Positions 33,125-42,115 of a DNA stretch of 64,000 nt are shown here, piece by piece. The notes below the pieces were generated by a model. The model was not told where the DNA came from, did no database searches, and saw only the letters and a list, made by a program, of their open reading frames with translations. This stretch comes from Bradyrhizobium cajani (GTDB lineage: Bacteria > Pseudomonadota > Alphaproteobacteria > Rhizobiales > Xanthobacteraceae), in contig NZ_WQNE01000008.1 in the NCBI RefSeq assembly GCF_009759665.1, positions 149,123 to 213,122 of the forward strand, given 5' to 3'. The position numbers were made by a program, and so were the translations under genes. Position 1 is the first letter of the stretch, and each line of letters opens with the position of its first letter.

Positions 33125-34348
33125 TCACGCCGCATCGCTGCGGTGCGATCGAGGAGACGCCAGCACCAGTGCGGCGACGGCCAGGAAGAGCGGCGGAAAC
33201 GAGACCCACAGCACTGTATCCCAGCCATAGGCGGAGAGCAGTCCACCCGACAGGAACGAGCCGAAGGTCATCGTGCCGAATACGATGAAGTCGTTCAGCG
33301 ACTGGACGCGCGCCTTCTCCTCCGCGTGATGACACTCCAGGACCATCGCGGAGGCGCCGACGAAGCCAAAATTCCAGCCGACACCGAGCAGGATCAGCGT
33401 TGCCCAGAAATGCCCGACCTGGATGCCGAGAAGACCGACGGCCGAAGAGGCGGCGGTGAGCAGCAGTCCCGCCGCGACCACCCGCGATGCGCCGAACCTG
33501 GTGATCAGCCTGCCGGTCCAGAAGCTCGGTCCGTACATCGCGATCACGTGCCATTGCAGGCCGAGATTGGCGGACTCCTGCGACAGATTGCAGAACTTCA
33601 TCGCGAGCGGCGCTGCCGTCATCAGGAAGTTCATCAGCAGATACGAGACGACACCGCAGATGACCGCGGCAATGAAGTGCGGCTGGCGCGCGATCACGGA
33701 AAGCGGACGACCTCTGTCTCTGCCAGCCGCGATCGGCATCGGCAGACGGACGCCGGCGAGGACAGCCAGGGAGATCGCGGCGACCGCGCCCTGCGCCAGA
33801 TAGGTGGCCGCGAAGAGATGCGGTGGCCACAGATCCATCGTGTGCGTGACGAGTTGCGGCCCGATCACGCCGGCGAAGACACCGCCTGCCATCACCGCCG
33901 ACAGCGCGCGCGGCCGCCGCTCCGGCGCCGCGCAATCGGCGGCAGCGAAGCGAAAGGACAGCACCACCGCGGCGTAGACGCCGCCGAGAAACGTCGCCGC
34001 ACAGAACAGGCCGAACGAAGCGTAGAGAACCGCGAGCGAGCCGATCAGACCGGAAAGGACGCCGCAGCCGGTGCCGATCATGAAGGTCGCGCGTCGCCCG
34101 TAACGCTGCGCGACCGCGCCGGCGGGCAAGGTGCAGGCGGCCATTCCGACCACGAAGATCGAGATCGGTAGGGTCGCCAGCGCCTTGCTGGGCGCGAGCA
34201 TGTCGCCGATCACGGCACCGGTGGCGTAGACGATCGTCGAATTCGCGCCGGCCAATGCCTGCGCGACCGCGAGCCTTGCGACATTGCTGCGCTCGAAACG
34301 CAACGCGGGCGGAGCCTCCACCCGCGCTTGCACGGCAACTTCCGACAT
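33125..34348 (-). CDS. MFS transporter
   Basis: Polytopic 407-residue protein with about 12 membrane helices. The loop 2-3 signature appears as GAVAQRYGRRATF, and the second half starts after SVIARQPHFIAAVICG. Central Arg/Pro-rich residues form the cytoplasmic loop. It reads divergently from the AraC regulator at 34543, its likely controller, and lies 23 nt upstream of the alcohol dehydrogenase remnant in the same direction. Substrate unknown. Confidence 0.88.
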   Translation of the reverse strand: MSEVAVQARVEAPPALRFERSNVARLAVAQALAGANSTIVYATGAVIGDMLAPSKALATLPISIFVVGMAACTLPAGAVAQRYGRRATFMIGTGCGVLSGLIGSLAVLYASFGLFCAATFLGGVYAAVVLSFRFAAADCAAPERRPRALSAVMAGGVFAGVIGPQLVTHTMDLWPPHLFAATYLAQGAVAAISLAVLAGVRLPMPIAAGRDRGRPLSVIARQPHFIAAVICGVVSYLLMNFLMTAAPLAMKFCNLSQESANLGLQWHVIAMYGPSFWTGRLITRFGASRVVAAGLLLTAASSAVGLLGIQVGHFWATLILLGVGWNFGFVGASAMVLECHHAEEKARVQSLNDFIVFGTMTFGSFLSGGLLSAYGWDTVLWVSFPPLFLAVAALVLASPRSHRSDAA

Positions 34349-34542
34349 TCAAACCTCGATCTGATGGCGCCAGCGCGCATCGCGCTGCGACGGACGGCGG
34401 TGAAGGCGCGAGGGACGAGACGGTCCGGCCAACGAGCTTTGTGGCTGTGGCCGTCCCTGAACTGGAGCGCTAGCAGAGCGAAAAGCGGCTGTCTTTCGAC
34501 GTTTTGCCAATTTATATAGAGTATCGGCCAATCGGAGACGCC

Positions 34543-35376
34543 ATGACCTGGAGCGCACTATCGACTCCGCCGGATGCCCTGCCCCCGCGCCCCATCACCA
34601 TGCGTGCCCAGTCGATCCCCGCGCGGCACGAATTTCCGGAGCACGCGCACGACTGGCACCAGGTGGTCTACGCCGTCGACGGCGTGCTCATGGTGACCGC
34701 GGAGAACCGTTCCTTCGTCATCTCGCCCGAGCAGGCCGTGTGGCTGCCGAGCGGCGTTCGCCATCGGGTCGGCTCACTGCTCGGCGCCGCGTTTCGCAGC
34801 CTCTGGATCGCCGTCGACGCCGGCAGGAATCTGCCGTCGGCTCCGACGGTGCTCGCCGTCTCTCCCCTGCTGAAGGAGTTGATCGTGGAGGCCGCAGCCA
34901 TCGAAGGACGCCGGGACGCCGACGGCTATCCCGGCCGCGTCGCGACGCTCATTCTCGATCAGCTCGGCAGGGCTCGCGCGCTGACGGCGGGATTGCCGTG
35001 GCCGCGCGGCGAACGCCTGCTGCGTCTCTGCGAAGCGCTCTACGTCGATCCCGCCGATTCCCGCAGTTCGGACGATTGGGCCAAGGCGCTCGGCATGTCG
35101 ACGCGGACGCTGACGCGCCAGTTCGAAGCGGAAATGGGCTCGAGCCTGCGATCATGGCGGCGCCGGGTGCGGCTGCTGCGCGCCATCGAGCTGTTGAGCC
35201 GGGGCACGGGCGTGACGGAGACCGCGATGCAACTGGGCTACGGATCCGCCTCCGCTTTCGTCTTCGCGTTCCGGACGGAAATGGGGGCGAGCCCCCACGC
35301 CTACATGCGAAGAGCGGCCGGCAGGCGCGAGGCTTCATCCGCAAGGCCGCCGAAAGCGCGCGGTCAGAACGCTTGA
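34543..35376 (+). CDS. AraC-family transcriptional regulator
   Basis: Protein of 277 residues with an N-terminal cupin sensor (ARHEFPEHAHDWHQVVYAVD then VWLPSGVRHRVG) and a C-terminal AraC double helix-turn-helix (DWAKALGMSTRTLTRQFEAE; VTETAMQLGYGSASAFVFAF). GGAGA lies before the ATG at 34543; the upstream extension to 34504 is disfavoured. It is divergent from the MFS gene with a 194-nt gap that would carry the operator. Confidence 0.9.
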   Translation: MTWSALSTPPDALPPRPITMRAQSIPARHEFPEHAHDWHQVVYAVDGVLMVTAENRSFVISPEQAVWLPSGVRHRVGSLLGAAFRSLWIAVDAGRNLPSAPTVLAVSPLLKELIVEAAAIEGRRDADGYPGRVATLILDQLGRARALTAGLPWPRGERLLRLCEALYVDPADSRSSDDWAKALGMSTRTLTRQFEAEMGSSLRSWRRRVRLLRAIELLSRGTGVTETAMQLGYGSASAFVFAFRTEMGASPHAYMRRAAGRREASSARPPKARGQNA

Positions 35377-35393
35377 TGCGAAACCGACGCGTT

Positions 35394-35487
35394 TCAGCGA
35401 GCCCGGCCCGTCGTGTCGGCAAAGAACGCAAGGAGCTGATGCGAGACGAAGCCCGGATTCTCGTCGGGCAGCCAATGCCCGGTCTCT
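35394..35487 (-). pseudogene. C-terminal fragment of an alpha/beta hydrolase
   Basis: On the minus strand the codons ending at TGA 35394-35396 read ETGHWLPDENPGFVSHQLLA then FFADTTGRAR. This is the catalytic-His end (GHW-PDE-P, then the last helix) of an alpha/beta hydrolase. No start or upstream catalytic Ser/Asp motifs precede it; the sequence to 35715 has only short frames. It is a deletion remnant, and the rest of the 35377-35715 gap holds no gene I can support. Confidence 0.6.
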
Positions 35488-35715
35488 ATCGACGCGTTCC
35501 TGCTGCACGCGGCCATTTGAGCTTGCCGAGAGTGGCTATGGGTGGGTCGCGGTCGCGGACATGATCCGGCGGACCGCGCGATGGCTGGACGTCTTTCGGA
35601 GCGACAGCGAACTCGTTGTGCTCATGTTGGCGTTTTGTAGAAGTAGCCCCAATGCGCTGGCCGCACTCCCTGTAGCGAAGTCGCGTTCGGGCGTTGGCGC
35701 AAACATGCCGACACC

Positions 35716-36201
35716 TTAGCCAAGTTCCTTCAATCGCTCGCGCAGGCTGATCTCATCGAGTGACCGAAGAGGTAGTTGCATGAAGGCCAGGATCTGCCGT
35801 TCAAGACCACCGAGCGTGGCGGCGAGCGCACTACGCCGCTCCCGCTTGTCGTCCAGCTTCAGGGGATCGGGATAACGCCAATCGCCGGTTACGGGGCGGC
35901 CCGGCCAATGCGGCAGCGGCTCTCCGGCCTCGATATCGCACAGCGTGAACACAAAATCCAAAGGCGGGGCGTCGGCTTTCGCGAACTCTTTCCAATGCTT
36001 GGGATGCAGTCCCTCCGTGGGGTATTCCGCGACCGTCAAAACGTCGACTGCCAACTCATCAAGTTGGCTGGCCGGGCGCAACCCCGCGCTAAAACCCATG
36101 AAGCGTTCGCGCCCAATGCGGTTCAACGCCGCTTCGGCAAAAATGCTACGCGCCGAGTTCCGATTTGAGAGAAAGAGCACATTGTAGTGGCCATCTGACA
36201 T
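35716..36201 (-). CDS. ArsC/low-molecular-weight phosphatase-like protein with Ser at the Cys site
   Basis: Protein of 161 residues matching the thioredoxin-type arsenate reductase/LMW phosphatase family over its length (NSARSIFAEAALNRIG; FSAGLRPASQLDELAVDVL; LDFVFTLCDIEAGEPLPHWP; GDWRYPDP). The P-loop that normally reads L-C-T-G-N-S-A-R-S here reads L-S12-N-R-N-S-A-R-S, with a TCA codon at the nucleophile. This would abolish the phosphatase and reductase reaction unless another Cys takes over. No arsR, arsB or acr3 gene is adjacent. A reduced-function or regulatory role is possible. Confidence 0.85.
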   Translation of the reverse strand: MSDGHYNVLFLSNRNSARSIFAEAALNRIGRERFMGFSAGLRPASQLDELAVDVLTVAEYPTEGLHPKHWKEFAKADAPPLDFVFTLCDIEAGEPLPHWPGRPVTGDWRYPDPLKLDDKRERRSALAATLGGLERQILAFMQLPLRSLDEISLRERLKELG

Positions 36202-36404
36202 GCCAAGGCTCCATCTGGGTACGAAAGTTAAAATCGGGAAAGTGTCTTCGAGTTCCAGGCCGCCTCAGCTTGGCCGTCTCTTCACTCGTCCATTGGTCCT
36301 TTGGCGCCTCAGCGCACATGGCTGCTCTCAGGTGAAGTGCGGACCTGGGTTGGTCGGCTCTGATCCGAGTCGGACGCTGAATAACATTGTCGACGTCGAC
36401 ACGG

Positions 36405-37337
36405 TCACGCGGGCTGTTTCGGCGGAGCTACGCCTTTTGGCAGGTTGGCGATGCGCGCCCTGAGGCGTGGCACCGTGAAGTCGAGAAAGGCGCGCAATTT
36501 GGCCGGCATGAAACGATTGGGCGAATACACGAAGCTGACAGGCTGCGGCGGCGGCTGAAAATCCTGGAGCAGCGGGATCAGTTCTCTGGATTTGATCGAG
36601 TCGGCGACGAGATATGAGAACGTCACGGTGATTCCGATGCCCGCGCGCGCGGCATCGCAGGCCGCCTCCAGATTGCTCGCAACGAAGCGGGACCGCACGG
36701 GCACCTCGTAGTCGGTCTGCTCCCGCTTGAATCGCCACACGGTTGGCGACTGCATTGGAGGATAGCTGATGCAGTCGTGCGCACAGAGATCGTCAGGCGT
36801 TTTCGGCGTGCCGCGGGATTTCAGATAGGCCGGGCTGGCGCAAGCCAGGCGGTGAATTTCCCCGACCCGCACGGCGATCAAGTTGCTGTCGGCGAGATCG
36901 CCGACGCGCAGCGCAACGTCGATGTGCTCGTCCAGGAGATTGAGGGTTCGATCCTGTAGATTGAGTTGAACGTCGATCTCCGGGAACGCCACCAGGAACT
37001 CCGCCAGAATTGGCTGCAGACACAACCGGCCGAGCGCGACAAGGGTCGTAATGCTCAATTCCCCGCGCGGCGTTGCGTATTCGCCGGATGCGGCGCGCTC
37101 GGCCTCGGCGACATCGGCGAGAATGCGCTTGGCCGCGGCCGCGTATGAGAGCCCTGCCTCCGTCGGGGCAAGCGCGCGGGTCGACCGGTTGAACAGCTTG
37201 GTGCGCAGGTCCGCTTCGAGCTCGGAAATTTTTCGGCTCACTGTCGCCAGCGGGATTTTCTGGCGGCGGGCCGCAGCCGACAGGCTACCGGTCTCCGCTA
37301 CTGCCAACACGATCACCATGCTTTCGAAACGGCCCAT
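36405..37337 (-). CDS. LysR-family transcriptional regulator
   Basis: Full-length 310-residue LysR protein. HTH: ESMVIVLAVAETGSLSAAAR, RQKIPLATVSRKISELEADL. Effector domain from ELSITTLVALGRLCLQPILA to VSFVYSPNRFMPAKLRAFLD, close to the DmlR/YafC branch. The start at 37337 (MGRFESM) is the family start; the longer frame is the divergent control region. It lies back to back with the SDR gene (115 nt between starts) and probably regulates the SDR-DUF417-AhpD genes. Confidence 0.92.
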   Translation of the reverse strand: MGRFESMVIVLAVAETGSLSAAARRQKIPLATVSRKISELEADLRTKLFNRSTRALAPTEAGLSYAAAAKRILADVAEAERAASGEYATPRGELSITTLVALGRLCLQPILAEFLVAFPEIDVQLNLQDRTLNLLDEHIDVALRVGDLADSNLIAVRVGEIHRLACASPAYLKSRGTPKTPDDLCAHDCISYPPMQSPTVWRFKREQTDYEVPVRSRFVASNLEAACDAARAGIGITVTFSYLVADSIKSRELIPLLQDFQPPPQPVSFVYSPNRFMPAKLRAFLDFTVPRLRARIANLPKGVAPPKQPA

Positions 37338-37452
37338 GGGATTTTTCCATTTTTGGAAGGATGCATCTCTATTTTGCCAGATACCAATCAATTTCGGAAG
37401 GACATATCCATCACCGCGAGGCCACGAACCCGGCCGACCAACGGAGATGGAA

Positions 37453-38253
37453 ATGACCCAGACCAAAGGCACTGCCCTCATTACCGGCGCATCAGCCGGC
37501 ATCGGCGCGATCTACGCCGATCGTTTGGCCAGGCGCGGCCATGATCTCATTCTTGTTGCCCGCAACAGGCAGCGGCTCGCGTCGCTGGCGCGCCGCCTCG
37601 CCAACGAGACGGGCCGGAAAGTGGAGACGGTCGAAGCCGATCTCACGTCTCCGGCGGACCTGCGGCGCGTCGAGGACATTCTCAAGACCAATATCGGCAT
37701 CTCGGTGCTGGTCAACAACGCGGGTGTCGGCGCAGCGGCTCCGCTGATCGCCTCCGACGTCGAGAAGATGGAAGACATGATCAACCTGAACGTTACCGCG
37801 CTGACGCGGCTAACCTATGCCGCAGTCCCTGGATTTGTCGCCCGCGGCAACGGCACGATCATCAACATTGCGTCGGTTGTCGCGATCGCACCGGAGGTGC
37901 TGAACGGCGTCTACGGCGGCTCGAAAGCCTTCGTGCTCGCATTCAGTCACTCGCTCGTTCACGAGCTCGCCGGCAAGGGCATCCGCGTGCAGGCCGTGCT
38001 GCCTGGCGCCACCGCCACCGAGTTCTGGGATGTCGCCGGCACGCCGGTGCATCAGCTTCCGGCGCAAACCGTGATGTCGGCCGACGATCTGGTCGATGCG
38101 GCGCTCGCGGGTCTCGATCTCGGTGAGACCGTGACCATCCCGTCGCTGCCGGACAAGGCCGAATGGGACCGTCACGAGACCGCTCGCCTTGCCATGACGA
38201 ACAGGCTCTCGAGCGCCATTCCGGCCTCCCGCTACAACCTCGCTCGCGCGTGA
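37453..38253 (+). CDS. Short-chain dehydrogenase/reductase
   Basis: NAD(P)-dependent oxidoreductase of 266 residues with TALITGASAGIGAIYADRLA (TGxxxGxG cofactor motif), NNAGVGAAAPL, a catalytic Ser in IINIASVVAIAP and the YxxxK motif as YGGSKAF. GGAG lies about 8 nt before the ATG at 37453; an ATG two codons earlier overlaps that site. It is the first gene of a same-strand series with DUF417 and the AhpD-like gene, divergent from LysR. Confidence 0.92.
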   Translation: MTQTKGTALITGASAGIGAIYADRLARRGHDLILVARNRQRLASLARRLANETGRKVETVEADLTSPADLRRVEDILKTNIGISVLVNNAGVGAAAPLIASDVEKMEDMINLNVTALTRLTYAAVPGFVARGNGTIINIASVVAIAPEVLNGVYGGSKAFVLAFSHSLVHELAGKGIRVQAVLPGATATEFWDVAGTPVHQLPAQTVMSADDLVDAALAGLDLGETVTIPSLPDKAEWDRHETARLAMTNRLSSAIPASRYNLARA

Positions 38254-38315
38254 ATGCGTGAGACCCATCGAACCGCATATCCAATTGAAACCATGACCAC
38301 GAAAGGGAGATGACC

Positions 38316-38849
38316 ATGTCACGCATCATCACTCAGCCCCCCGAACCGTTCCTCCTACCTGGTACCGGCGTGCGGTGGCACGATCACGCCGAACGCCTGC
38401 TCACTTACGCAGAGCCGGTCAGCCGGGTCGGCCTCTACGTGTCGCTCGCGATCATCTACGCCTGGTTCGGCGGGATGAAATTCACCGACTACGAGGCCCA
38501 GGGGCTGGTGCCACTGGTGCAGAACAGCCCGCTGCTGAGCTGGTTCTACGCCCTGTTTTCGGTCCGCGGCTTCGCCACTTTCCTCGGCTTCCTGGAACTG
38601 AGCATCGGACTGCTGATCGCCCTCAGATTGGCAAGCCCGGTCTTCTCCGTCGCCGGCGGTTTTCTCTCGGCCGGACTCTTCGTCACGACCTTGAGCTTCA
38701 TGTTCTCGACGCCGGGTGTCGTGGTGCCGGAACTCGGGGTGCCAGCAATCACGGTCGCGCCGGGCCAGTTCCTCCTCAAGGATGTCGGCCTGTTCGCCGC
38801 CTCCTTCTGGGTCTTCGTCGACTCGCTGAAGACCGTCGTTCGCAAGTGA
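38316..38849 (+). CDS. DUF417 (YkgB-like) membrane protein
   Basis: Protein of about 177 residues with four hydrophobic segments and the family pattern VGLYVSLAIIYAWFGGMKFT, then the YEA-x-G-L-x-PLVQNSPL motif, LGFLELSIGLLIAL and KDVGLFAASFW. DUF417 proteins are small inner-membrane proteins found with redox or chlorine-stress genes; the exact role is unknown. GGGAGA precedes the ATG at 38316 (ATG 38310 is the alternative). Confidence 0.88.
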   Translation: MSRIITQPPEPFLLPGTGVRWHDHAERLLTYAEPVSRVGLYVSLAIIYAWFGGMKFTDYEAQGLVPLVQNSPLLSWFYALFSVRGFATFLGFLELSIGLLIALRLASPVFSVAGGFLSAGLFVTTLSFMFSTPGVVVPELGVPAITVAPGQFLLKDVGLFAASFWVFVDSLKTVVRK

Positions 38850-38977
38850 GCCGAACAGCATCCTGCGAGCGGCCAGATTCGTTCCACGCCGCCAGCCGCA
38901 ATGCGCGGCAAGCCTGCAAAGCAGCTGGCGGTGTGACCACCCCGGTGAAGTAACAATCGTCATCAAGGAGCACGGAA

Positions 38978-39433
38978 ATGAGCAAGCGCCTCGACTACAA
39001 CCAGATCGCCCCGGCAGGTGTGAAAGCCCTGGGCGGCGTCTACGGCTACGTCATGCAGAGCAATCTCCCTGCGATACTGGTCGACCTGGTTTATCTACGC
39101 GTGTCGCAGATCAACAATTGCGCCTACTGCCTCGACACGCACACACGCGACCTGCTCAAGAAGGGAGTGAAGATTGAGAAGCTCGCGCTGGTGCAGGCGT
39201 GGCGGGAAGCCGGCAATCTTTTCGACGCGCGCGAACGCGGCGCGCTCGCATGGGCCGAGACGGTGACGCGCGTCGCGGAGACCAACGTGCCGGATGAAGC
39301 ATATCAGGCCGCCCGCACCGTATTCGAAGAGCGCGAGCTCGTGGACCTCACGATCGCGGTCGGCCTGATGAACGCCTACAACCGCATGGCAATCAGCTTC
39401 CGGAACACGCCGCAAGCTGCAATCGAGAAGTAA
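38978..39433 (+). CDS. AhpD-like carboxymuconolactone decarboxylase family protein
   Basis: Helical 151-residue protein with the redox motif CAYCLDTHTRDLLKKG and the preceding LVYLRVSQINN helix, typical of alkylhydroperoxidase AhpD-like cores. AGGAG lies upstream of the ATG. It follows SDR and DUF417 on the same strand; the trio suggests an oxidative or electrophile stress operon under the divergent LysR (inference). Confidence 0.9.
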   Translation: MSKRLDYNQIAPAGVKALGGVYGYVMQSNLPAILVDLVYLRVSQINNCAYCLDTHTRDLLKKGVKIEKLALVQAWREAGNLFDARERGALAWAETVTRVAETNVPDEAYQAARTVFEERELVDLTIAVGLMNAYNRMAISFRNTPQAAIEK

Positions 39434-39477
39434 ATCCAGACACGCAGGATGGTAACAACGTCGAAAGGATATGCACC

Positions 39478-39753
39478 ATGTCACATCCAGTGAACGACGA
39501 CGCGATCGACTTCTTCGAGATCGACGAAGATATCACGCTCAGACGAATGGTCCTGAGCAATTCGAACGCGAAGGGGACCGTTCTCTTCCTGCATGGATTT
39601 CCGGAGACCCTGTATGCCTGGAAGGACATTGCCAAGACTCTGGCTGATGATTACGAGGTCCACGCTTTCGACTGGCCAGGTTACGGCCTCTCATCGAGGC
39701 CAACGGTCGACAAGTTTTCCTATGCGCCAGAACCCAAGGCTGGCCGTCGATGA
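39478..39753 (+). pseudogene. Truncated alpha/beta hydrolase (N-terminal third)
   Basis: The frame starts normally with GAAAGGA upstream and encodes the hydrolase N-terminus: TVLFLHGFPETLYAWKDIAK (HGFP oxyanion motif) and VHAFDWPGYGLSSRP. It stops at residue 91, before the nucleophile elbow and the catalytic Asp and His. The loss begins near residue 82 (FSYAPEPKAGRR), about 140 nt before the tRNA-Gln gene. It is the last gene of the SDR-DUF417-AhpD series and is almost certainly inactive. Confidence 0.8.
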
Positions 39754-39896
39754 GGTTCGTGCCGCGTTCCTCCCGGCGAAAGATGTGGACAGCCATCTCG
39801 AAACACACCCTGTGCAGCAGCAGTGTGTCGCAGAGCTGTGCAGCAGCTCCCCAGCCAGGCCGGTTTCGTGAGGTATTTCAGGCTGAGCGGGCCGTC

Positions 39897-39971
39897 TGGC
39901 TGGGGCGGGAGGGATCGAACCTCCGAATGGCGGAATCAAAATCCGCTGCCTTACCGCTTGGCTACGCCCCA
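39897..39971 (-). tRNA. tRNA-Gln (anticodon TTG)
   Basis: The minus strand folds as a cloverleaf. The acceptor stem is TGGGGCG/CGCCCCA with discriminator G and an encoded CCA (39897-39899). The anticodon stem GCGGA/TCCGC encloses the loop TTTTGAT, giving anticodon TTG for CAA (Gln). The T-arm carries GGTTCGATCCC. It lies between a truncated hydrolase and the acyl-CoA dehydrogenase gene, both on the plus strand. Confidence 0.95.
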
Positions 39972-40228
39972 ACAGGCGACTGACGGGATGGCGGAAGAAC
40001 CGGCTACCGCGGATTCCCTCAGGTCGCTGCCGGTCTATAGGGTGCGGCCCGGCATTTCAACCGCTGGAGGGACAAAATACCACAGCCCGGGGACCGGCCG
40101 CACCTCACTCTATTATAGGACCGGGTGAAGGCCCCGTTCCGGGCCGGGGCTGTCCCGGCGCCCGGACGGTTGAGACCTCCGCCGTTTCATGGGAATACGG
40201 CGCCAATATTTGTTTACGGGAGTGAGCC

Positions 40229-42007
40229 ATGACCTACCGCGCGCCGATCTCTGACATGCTGCTGTCGCTCAACCACGGCGCCGGCCTGAAAGCCGCGGTG
40301 GAGGCCGGCCATTACGGCGATTTCGACGCCGATATCGCGGCCGCCGTGCTGGAGGAAGCCGGCAAGTTCGCTTCCGACGTGCTGGCGCCGCTCAACAAGG
40401 TCGGCGACGAGCACGGCATCAAGCTCGACGACGGCAAGGTCACCACCGCGCCGGGCTGGCCGGACGCCTACAAGCGCTGGACCGATGGCGGCTGGAATGC
40501 GGTGTCCGGGCCGGAAGATTTTGGCGGCCAGGGCCTGCCGCTCGCGATCAACGCCGCCTGCACCGAGATCTGGAGCGCCGCCAACGTCGCCTTCGGCCTT
40601 TGCCCGCTGCTGACGGCCTCGGCGATGGAAGCGCTGGAGGCGCATGGCAGCGACGAACTGAAGAAAATCTATCTGGAAAAGCTCGTCACCGGCGAATGGA
40701 CCGGCACGATGCAGCTCACCGAGCCGCAGGCCGGCTCGGACGTCGGCGCGCTGCGCACCCGCGCCGAAAAGCAGGCCGACGGCAGCTATCGCATCAAGGG
40801 GACGAAGATCTTCATCACCTATGGCGAGCACGACATGACCGACAACATCGTGCATTTCGTGCTGGCGCGCCTGCCTGATGCGCCGGCCGGTACCAAGGGA
40901 ATCTCGCTGTTCCTCGTGCCGAAATTCATGGTGAACGAAGACGGCTCGCTCGGCGCACGCAATGACATCCATGCGAGCGGCGTCGAGCACAAGCTCGGCA
41001 TGCACGCCTCCCCCACCTGCACCATGACCATGGGCGACCATGGCGGCGCGATCGGATTTCTGATCGGCGAAGAGAACCAGGGCATGCGCTGCATGTTCAC
41101 GATGATGAACCAGGCCCGCCTCGGCGTCGGCCTCGAAGGCGTCGGCGTCGCCGACCGCGCCTATCAACAGGCCCTCTCCTATGCACAGGAGCGCAGGCAG
41201 GGCCGCGCCGTCGGCAACAAGGGCGACGGCTCGGACGTGATCTTCGTCCATCCCGACGTCAAGCGCATGCTGATGCGGATGCGGGCGCAAACCGCTGCCG
41301 CACGCACCATCTGCTATGCGACCGCGGTTGCGCTCGACGTCTCCATACGCGCCAAGGATTCCAAGGTGCGGGCTGACGCGGCCGCGCGCGCGGCGCTGCT
41401 GACGCCGATGGCGAAAGCCTATTCCACCGATGTCGGCAACGAGGTTGCCTATCTCGGCGTGCAGGTCCATGGCGGCATGGGCTTCATCGAGGAGACCGGC
41501 GCTGCGCAATATTATCGCGATGCGCGCATCACGGCGATCTACGAGGGCACCAACGGCATCCAGGCGATCGATCTGGTGACGCGCAAGCTTGCGGCGAACG
41601 GCGGCGCTGCGGTGTGGGCGCTGCTCGACGAGCTGTCGGCAACCGTCAAGCAGGTCGAAGCCTCCAACGATCCCGCTTTCGGCACCACGGGCACGAAATT
41701 GCGCGAGGCGCTGGAGGCGCTGACGCGCACCAGCAAATGGCTGCTGGAGCGCGTGACGTCGGCACCGAACGAGGCGCTTGCGGGCGCGACGCCGTATCTC
41801 CAGCAGTTTGGCGCGACGCTCGGCGGCTGCATGCTGGCCTCCGAAGCGCTCGCCGCGAAGGCGGTCGGCACCACGGACGCCGCGCGCTATGTCTCGCTCG
41901 CGCGGTTCTTCGCCGAGAACATCACGGTGCAGGCGGGCGCGCTCGAGCGCACCGTGACGGAGAGCGCGGAGTCGGTTGCCGCGGCGGACGCGGTGCTGCT
42001 GGGGTAA
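40229..42007 (+). CDS. Acyl-CoA dehydrogenase, DmdC/large (C-terminally extended) type
   Basis: Flavoprotein of 592 residues, the length of the extended acyl-CoA dehydrogenase group that includes DmdC. Features in order are MQLTEPQAGSDVGALRTRAE, IFITYGEHD, the FAD/tetramer region GVQVHGGMGFIEETGAAQYY, and the catalytic Glu in ITAIYEGTNGIQAID, followed by an extra C-terminal helical domain. GGGAGTGAG is upstream of the ATG. The substrate is unknown; relatives act on 3-methylmercaptopropionyl-CoA or on fatty acyl-CoA. Confidence 0.93.
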   Translation: MTYRAPISDMLLSLNHGAGLKAAVEAGHYGDFDADIAAAVLEEAGKFASDVLAPLNKVGDEHGIKLDDGKVTTAPGWPDAYKRWTDGGWNAVSGPEDFGGQGLPLAINAACTEIWSAANVAFGLCPLLTASAMEALEAHGSDELKKIYLEKLVTGEWTGTMQLTEPQAGSDVGALRTRAEKQADGSYRIKGTKIFITYGEHDMTDNIVHFVLARLPDAPAGTKGISLFLVPKFMVNEDGSLGARNDIHASGVEHKLGMHASPTCTMTMGDHGGAIGFLIGEENQGMRCMFTMMNQARLGVGLEGVGVADRAYQQALSYAQERRQGRAVGNKGDGSDVIFVHPDVKRMLMRMRAQTAAARTICYATAVALDVSIRAKDSKVRADAAARAALLTPMAKAYSTDVGNEVAYLGVQVHGGMGFIEETGAAQYYRDARITAIYEGTNGIQAIDLVTRKLAANGGAAVWALLDELSATVKQVEASNDPAFGTTGTKLREALEALTRTSKWLLERVTSAPNEALAGATPYLQQFGATLGGCMLASEALAAKAVGTTDAARYVSLARFFAENITVQAGALERTVTESAESVAAADAVLLG

Positions 42008-42028
42008 GGCTGGGAGCGTCGCGACATC

Positions 42029-42115
42029 GTAGCCCGGATGGAGCGTAGCGAAATCCGGGAAAGCCTCGCCGCGGAAACAGTGCTCCCGGATTACGCTGCG
42101 CTCCATCCGGGCTAC
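42029..42115. repeat. GTAGCCCGGATGGAGCG inverted repeat
   Basis: GTAGCCCGGATGGAGCG (42029-42045) is mirrored by CGCTCCATCCGGGCTAC (42099-42115) between two convergent genes. Shorter internal arms around AAATCCGGGA and TCCCGGATTA give a second pairing. The right arm supplies the TAG stop codon of the MFS gene on the minus strand. Confidence 0.8.

Noticed and set aside
32859..34352. 497-codon minus-strand frame across the MFS gene
   Set aside because: Out of frame with the MFS protein; only its last part (from ATG 33101) carries meaning, as the alcohol dehydrogenase remnant.
35520..35715. Plus-strand frame downstream of the AraC gene (ESGYGWVAVADMIRR...)
   Set aside because: Briefly protein-like but no start, no family match and it lies in degraded DNA; too weak to call a pseudogene.
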